From contig JBIISC010000036.1 of NCBI GenBank assembly GCA_044341215.1, forward strand, positions 1 through 9,539: a stretch of DNA of 9,539 nt, in the 5' to 3' direction. Positions 5,922 through 9,539 of the stretch are shown piece by piece (position 1 is the first letter of the stretch; each line of letters opens with the position of its first letter). The position numbers and the translations under genes were made by a program. The stretch comes from JAFMIT01 sp044341215. Lineage in GTDB: Bacteria; Actinomycetota; Actinomycetes; S36-B12; UBA5976. The notes under the pieces are model-generated. The model was not told the DNA's origin. It did no database searches and saw only the letters and a program-made list of their open reading frames with translations.

Positions 5922-7325
5922 ATGAACAAAGTAAGTCGCAAAATAGCACTTTGGATTTCGCTGTTGCTTGCAATCGCAACGATCCCAGTCCTTTCAAGCT
6001 CAGCTTCTGCTTTGCCTGAGAGTGTTGAGATTCGCTTAATCACCCCGCAACTAGATGACACAAATACTTGGTTCGATAATGAATTCATTAATCAGCAGTG
6101 GGTGACGAATGGTTGGTTCGCCGAAGGATTCACTTTTCGCCAAGGTTGGGCACCAGCTGGTTCGACAATTCATTTCACATACCTAGTGACCGATGGCGAT
6201 ACTCATGAGCCACTCGCAAACACAAACGTTAAGTTACGTGTGAACAAGGGCTACTCCCTTGCAAACTCCATCGTCACTGTTAATGGACAAGGTCCAACAG
6301 ATGGCGTTGATAAAGCACCACTAGATCAGCTTCAAGTTAATGCATTGACTGACTCATTTGGTTTCGTGACTTTCACAATGGTCAGCCTTGATACTCCAGA
6401 CATGTGTGGTGAACCAAAGCCAGAAGCATGGACAGATCGCGGTGCTGAATCCGATTTTGATTGCAACGTTTCTTTGTACACACAGATTTATCCAGAAGTA
6501 CTTGGACAGCTAATTGACATTGCTGACATGACTGAAATCCACTTCTACAAAGAATTAGAAGATCCTTCATACAACACAAGCACATCAACAATCCGAGTTG
6601 CAACGCCAGTGTTTGACGAAGATGATTCAATTCGTCGTACTGACCTAGAAGAACTCTTCACTGTAACTAACGATTGGTATGCAGATGGTTTGCACTTCTA
6701 CCAGAAGTACGCACCAGCAAGTCGGAAAATCAATCTGACCTACAACGTTGTAGATGACAATGGTGACCCAGTAGCTAATCAGGAAGTTTCTGTCGCGGTT
6801 GGTAAAGTAAATAGCAATAGCACCGCAAAATTGACAGACGGCATAACCGCAACTGACACCTCTATCATGGATGATGATCAGGCAGTTTGGACTGGAACAA
6901 CCGACGCATTCGGTAACGTACTATTCAAGGTACGTAGCACTGACTTGACTGGTCAAGCAAAGCCTGCAACATGGACTGATACCTTCTTGACTTCAGACAC
7001 TGGCGCAGTTTTCTCACAGCTTTATCCGAATATCGCGGGATTTTATGTGGTAGTTGCTGACATGGTCGAATTCCATTACTACACCGACCCAACAGCTGCA
7101 AAGACTGCAATCAAAGTCACGCCGCTAAAGGGCAAAATCAGTGTGAAGATTTCAAACCCTCATGGAAAGTCTGTAAAGATCACCATTGCTGGTAAGAAAT
7201 ACACCAAGAAGCCTGGTGCTAGCAAAACCTCAATCACTTACACCTTTAAAGTTAAAAAAGGAAAACACAAAGTGGTAGTGACTTGCAACTCAATCAAGAA
7301 AACTGTTCAGGCAAAGGTTAAGTAA
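5922..7325 (+). CDS. Secreted protein with two tandem Ig-like domains and basic C-terminal tail, unrecognised
   Basis: 467 residues; not a family I can name. Residues 1-30 form a signal peptide ending SSSASA. Two homologous domains follow, at about 36-210 and 223-389. Each has a W(F/Y)A(D/E)G..F segment (64-70, 252-259), APA...I..TY.V.D (77-91, 264-278), P.AN..V (97-103, 283-289), a TD.FG.V.F strand (143-151, 327-335), KP..WTD (166-172, 347-353) and a closing ADM.E.H(F/Y)Y-like strand (201-208, 379-387). The V.D..G.P.AN..V ... TDAFG.V.F layout resembles bacterial Ig-like (Big_1-type) folds. Domain 1 alone has a cysteine pair (162, 181). Residues 394-467 hold 21 lysines and no Asp or Glu. There is no sortase motif or C-terminal membrane helix. 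Its place between transporter and glucanase suggests a cell-surface glucan-binding or scaffolding role, which is inference only. Confidence 0.85.
   Translation: MNKVSRKIALWISLLLAIATIPVLSSSASALPESVEIRLITPQLDDTNTWFDNEFINQQWVTNGWFAEGFTFRQGWAPAGSTIHFTYLVTDGDTHEPLANTNVKLRVNKGYSLANSIVTVNGQGPTDGVDKAPLDQLQVNALTDSFGFVTFTMVSLDTPDMCGEPKPEAWTDRGAESDFDCNVSLYTQIYPEVLGQLIDIADMTEIHFYKELEDPSYNTSTSTIRVATPVFDEDDSIRRTDLEELFTVTNDWYADGLHFYQKYAPASRKINLTYNVVDDNGDPVANQEVSVAVGKVNSNSTAKLTDGITATDTSIMDDDQAVWTGTTDAFGNVLFKVRSTDLTGQAKPATWTDTFLTSDTGAVFSQLYPNIAGFYVVVADMVEFHYYTDPTAAKTAIKVTPLKGKISVKISNPHGKSVKITIAGKKYTKKPGASKTSITYTFKVKKGKHKVVVTCNSIKKTVQAKVK
6027..6551 (+). repeat. First of two tandem protein domains in the 467-aa secreted protein
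   Basis: Encodes residues 36-210. It aligns along its length with the second unit (6588-7088) through the shared W(F/Y)A(D/E)G, APA, TD.FG, KP..WTD and ADM.E.H motifs. The DNA is clearly diverged, so the duplication is old. Confidence 0.75.
6588..7088 (+). repeat. Second of two tandem protein domains in the 467-aa secreted protein
   Basis: Encodes residues 223-389. It carries the same motif order as the first unit but lacks its two cysteines. It has a more canonical Ig-like core (VVDDNGDPVAN, TTDAFGNVLFKV). A short Ser/Thr linker (about 217-223) separates the two. Confidence 0.75.
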
Positions 7326-7332
7326 CTAACTA

Positions 7333-8478
7333 ATGTCAAACGCGATGAGAAATGGAACCATTGCACTAGTAATTGCGCTTGCTGTCTCGTTGTCACAACT
7401 AAGTGGCGCGTCTGCAGTAGCCAAAATTGCTACCAAAGGTTCCATTTCCATCGCGTTTACAAATTCGAGTGAAACTTCTTTAAAAGTGACACTCCCACAA
7501 ATCAAAACTGCTGGTGCAAAAAAGAAAATCCAGTGGCTTCGCAGCAACAAGCCAATCGCCAATGCGACCAAAGCAACCTACACACTAAAGGCTGCGGATC
7601 GCGGAACTTTCGTAACCGCACAACTCACGTTGACCAAATCTGGTTTCAAAAATAAAGTTATCAAAGCGCCACGCAAATTTATTCAAACCGGTGTTCTCAC
7701 AGGAAAATATGAATTGCTATGGCAAGAAGAATTCACCGGTAGTGAAGGCGCAAATGTTGACTCAACTTTTTGGACACCTCAAGAAGGTGACGGAAGCGCA
7801 CCGGAATTTGATAATCCTGGTTGGGGAAACGAAGAACGTCAGTACTACCTAAATGATTTAGCCAAACTCAATGGCGGTGGCCAACTAGTTATTTCAGCTA
7901 CTAAGACCAATGCAGCAAATTATGACTGCTACTACGGTGATTGCCACTGGCTAAGTTCAAAAATCGTCACACTCGACAAAGTCGGTTTTCTTCACGGAAG
8001 AATTGAAGTCAGAGCTAAAGGTGCTAAAGGCGAAGGCACCTGGCCAGCTGTTTGGACTCTAGGTTCAAACATTGAAGAAGTACGCTGGCCAAACTGTGGT
8101 GAAATCGACATCATGGAACTAAAGGGATCTTGGCCTGGTGGCCTATGGGGAACCGCTCACGGCCCACTTTCTGGTGGCCCTGGTCGAGGTGGCAACTGGA
8201 GTGTTACTAACCCAAGCACGACTGAGGACTTCCATATCTATGCAATCGAGTGGTTCGACGACCATATTGACTGGTACGTCGACGGCAAGAAGTACTACAC
8301 ATACGAAGACACAGATAACGACTGGGTCTTTGACTCTGAGCAGTACCTGATCTTGAACCTAGCCATGGGTGGCCACTGGGGCGGTCTAATCGACTTTGAC
8401 CTCACAGATTCCCAGTTCACCATTGACTACGCACGCTACTACTCAATAGATGGCCTCGGAGAGCTAATTTCCCACTAA
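7333..8478 (+). CDS. Secreted GH16 endo-beta-1,3-glucanase with N-terminal basic beta-domain
   Basis: 381 residues. The signal peptide spans about 1-28, ending SGASA. Residues 29-118 form a small Lys-rich beta-domain (15 Lys, 2 acidic residues). Its pattern IQWLRSNKPIANATKATY ... ADRGTFVTAQLT resembles Ig-like repeats of actinobacterial surface proteins. The GH16 domain follows from YELLWQEEF (126-134). Its catalytic strand GEIDIME lies at 256-262 (Glu257, Asp259, Glu262), with GTWPAVWTLG at 235-244, HGP at 276-278 and LAMGGHWGG at 343-351. Cys199 and Cys204 flank a short loop. The start codon (7333) lies 7 bp after the upstream stop, without a clear ribosome binding site. An ATG at 7345 is an alternative start, also without one. 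Translation is probably coupled to the upstream gene. The enzyme should act outside the cell on beta-1,3-glucan, with the basic domain retaining it at the wall or on substrate (inference). Confidence 0.93.
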   Translation: MSNAMRNGTIALVIALAVSLSQLSGASAVAKIATKGSISIAFTNSSETSLKVTLPQIKTAGAKKKIQWLRSNKPIANATKATYTLKAADRGTFVTAQLTLTKSGFKNKVIKAPRKFIQTGVLTGKYELLWQEEFTGSEGANVDSTFWTPQEGDGSAPEFDNPGWGNEERQYYLNDLAKLNGGGQLVISATKTNAANYDCYYGDCHWLSSKIVTLDKVGFLHGRIEVRAKGAKGEGTWPAVWTLGSNIEEVRWPNCGEIDIMELKGSWPGGLWGTAHGPLSGGPGRGGNWSVTNPSTTEDFHIYAIEWFDDHIDWYVDGKKYYTYEDTDNDWVFDSEQYLILNLAMGGHWGGLIDFDLTDSQFTIDYARYYSIDGLGELISH

Positions 8479-8496
8479 ATCACAGGGAATCGGGCT

Positions 8497-8510
8497 TGAT
8501 AACGGTTTCA
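8497..8510. promoter_or_regulatory. LacI-type operator upstream of the repeat protein gene
   Basis: TGATAACGGTTTCA differs from TGNAANCGNTNNCA at one fixed position and has the strong TTTCAC right arm seen at the other sites. Its CG centre is 36 bp before that of the next operator. It sits just after the GH16 stop codon. Confidence 0.55.
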
Positions 8511-8532
8511 CAACACTCCTTAAATTCCCTTG

Positions 8533-8560
8533 TGAAACCGCTTCCATAAAACCGCTTTCA
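8533..8560. promoter_or_regulatory. Two close LacI-type operators upstream of the repeat protein gene
   Basis: TGAAACCGCTTCCA at 8533-8546 is a full match to TGNAANCGNTNNCA. TAAAACCGCTTTCA at 8547-8560 differs at one position. They abut, with CG centres 14 bp apart, so two dimers could hardly bind side by side on the same face. Just downstream, TTTCAC (8569-8574) and GTGAAA (8581-8586) form an outward-facing inverted pair. Together these imply a separate, co-regulated promoter for the gene at 8625. Confidence 0.65.
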
Positions 8561-8624
8561 GGGCTACTTTTCACCTACGTGTGAAAGCACGACTCAATTA
8601 GTTACGCCTCCTGGAAGGAAATAA

Positions 8625-9539
8625 ATGGCTAACAATAAAAAGTGGGGAACAAAGTTCCTTACAATCATTAGTGCACTGTCACTAGTTGGTGCTGGTGCAC
8701 TTGTTGCAATCAGTCCTGCAAGTGCAGAAAACACACTGCCAGCAACAGAAACACTTCTTACTTTTGAAGATGATGACGCCATAGGTGCAGACGCTGTTGG
8801 TGCAAATGGAGACGCCGACCCTCAAGGTTCATTTGGGGGAATGGTTTCTGTAATTGCAGACGGAACAAATACAACCGGCAAAGTTTTGAATTTGCCAAAG
8901 AATGGCGAATCTTACTCAGGTATCGTTCTAGCAAAATTTGAAGATCGTCGAATTTCAACTGGAACTTCAGCAACCTTCGAATTTGACTTCTACTCACCAG
9001 AAACAGCTGCAGTCAGTGTTTTGTTAAAGGTTGAAGCTGCTGATGCAGGCATCAACAAGGAAATTTCATTTGATGCTGCACCTGGTTGGAACCGCTACAC
9101 CCAAACAATCTCAGATCTGAATGCAGATGTTGACTATGTGACTCTTGTCTTGATTCCAAACTTTGGATCTGCCGCAGGAGGAACAGTCGCTGTTAGTGGT
9201 CAGGTTTACGCAATCGACAACGTTGGTATCAACGGAGCCGAACTTCCATTACTTGCTACTCCAACTCTTTTAACCTTTGAAGATGATGACACCATTGGTG
9301 CAGACGCTGTTGGTGCAAATGGAGAAGGCGACCCTCAAGGTTCATTCGAGGGAATGGTTTCTGAAATTGGTGATGCTGCAAATGGTGGCGGAACCGGCAA
9401 GGTATTGCTAATGCCAAAAAATGGTTTTGCTTGGTCAGGCATGGTTCTAGCAAAATTTGATGATCGTCGAATTGCGACTGGAACTTCAGCAACTTTCGAA
9501 TTTGACCTCTATTCACCGGAAGCAGCTGCAGTTAGTGTT
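8625..9539 (+). CDS. Secreted tandem-repeat protein, probable carbohydrate-binding (cut by window edge)
   Basis: 305 residues with no stop before the edge. GGAAGGAA at 8613-8620 is a strong ribosome binding site. Residues 1-34 are a signal peptide ending SPASA. Two repeats follow: residues 43-213 and 214 onward, both opening TLLTFEDDD and containing DRRI.TGTSATFEFD.YSPE.AAVSV. The first is complete and ends in YAIDNVGING (196-204), the type of closing strand common in galactose-binding-like CBM domains. The F.FD.YSPE...VLLKVE segment recalls beta-sandwich modules attached to GH16 enzymes in Bacteroidetes, from memory and unchecked. No catalytic domain is visible so far; one could lie downstream. 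The gene has its own operator-rich upstream region. A glucan-binding role is inferred from the fold pattern and context. Confidence 0.85.
   Translation, partial: MANNKKWGTKFLTIISALSLVGAGALVAISPASAENTLPATETLLTFEDDDAIGADAVGANGDADPQGSFGGMVSVIADGTNTTGKVLNLPKNGESYSGIVLAKFEDRRISTGTSATFEFDFYSPETAAVSVLLKVEAADAGINKEISFDAAPGWNRYTQTISDLNADVDYVTLVLIPNFGSAAGGTVAVSGQVYAIDNVGINGAELPLLATPTLLTFEDDDTIGADAVGANGEGDPQGSFEGMVSEIGDAANGGGTGKVLLMPKNGFAWSGMVLAKFDDRRIATGTSATFEFDLYSPEAAAVSV
8751..9263 (+). repeat. Complete 513-bp coding repeat, unit 1
   Basis: Encodes residues 43-213 of the secreted repeat protein. By hand alignment of the first 90 residues with unit 2, I count about 19 substitutions and one 2-residue insertion. 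Long stretches of DNA are identical, including the segment encoding GADAVGANG. This indicates a fairly recent duplication or ongoing homogenisation. Confidence 0.88.
9264..9539 (+). repeat. Coding repeat, unit 2 (partial, cut by window edge)
   Basis: Encodes residues 214-305. It has the same opening and core as unit 1, with a 2-residue Gly-rich insertion near residues 254-256. More units may follow beyond the window. Confidence 0.88.

Noticed and set aside
8484..8530. Inverted repeat AGGGAAT ... ATTCCCT around an operator
   Set aside because: The arms are perfect over 7 bp but the loop is 33 bases and there is no T-run. It may be chance and is not a convincing terminator.
8758..9516. Repeated minus-strand open frames, and the possibility of a CRISPR-like array
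   Set aside because: The minus-strand frames are shadows of the ~513-bp protein-coding repeats. The repeat period is far too long for CRISPR and there are no spacers.

Overview
The window is most of a beta-1,3-glucan (laminarin-type) utilisation locus from a low-to-mid GC bacterium, most likely an actinobacterium. The evidence is a CUT1-type sugar ABC transporter encoded without its own ATPase, several secreted Ala/Ser/Thr-rich beta-sandwich proteins with clear signal peptides, and CG-centred operators of the LacI-family type. Base composition and the style of the surface domains resemble aquatic low-GC Actinobacteria such as the Nanopelagicales. That assignment is an impression from reading, not a search result.

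Layout. (1) 1-602, minus strand: the N-terminal 200 residues of a GH1 beta-glucosidase that runs off the left edge. (2) 793-1587, plus: a GH16 endo-glucanase with no signal peptide, divergent from GH1. (3) 1644-2513, minus: a secreted GH16, convergent with gene 2. (4) 2704-8478, plus: a tightly packed five-gene unit, in order a sugar-binding protein, two permeases, an unrecognised 467-aa secreted protein with two tandem Ig-like domains and an acid-free lysine-rich tail, and a secreted GH16 with an N-terminal basic domain. (5) 8625 to the right edge, plus: the start of a secreted protein made of near-identical ~171-residue repeats that look like carbohydrate-binding beta-sandwiches.

Regulation. 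The three larger intergenic regions (603-792, 2514-2703, 8479-8624) carry nine copies of a CG-centred palindrome related to TGAAATCGGTTTCA, the LacI/cre class. The other intergenic gaps carry none that I can see. The whole locus therefore looks like one regulon under a LacI-family protein encoded elsewhere.

Working model (inference). Two secreted GH16 enzymes cut beta-1,3-glucan at the cell surface. The basic-domain and repeat proteins hold glucan and enzymes near the cell. The ABC transporter imports oligosaccharides, powered by a shared ATPase encoded elsewhere. The cytoplasmic GH16 and GH1 then finish the breakdown to glucose. No RNA genes, mobile elements or CRISPR arrays were seen.
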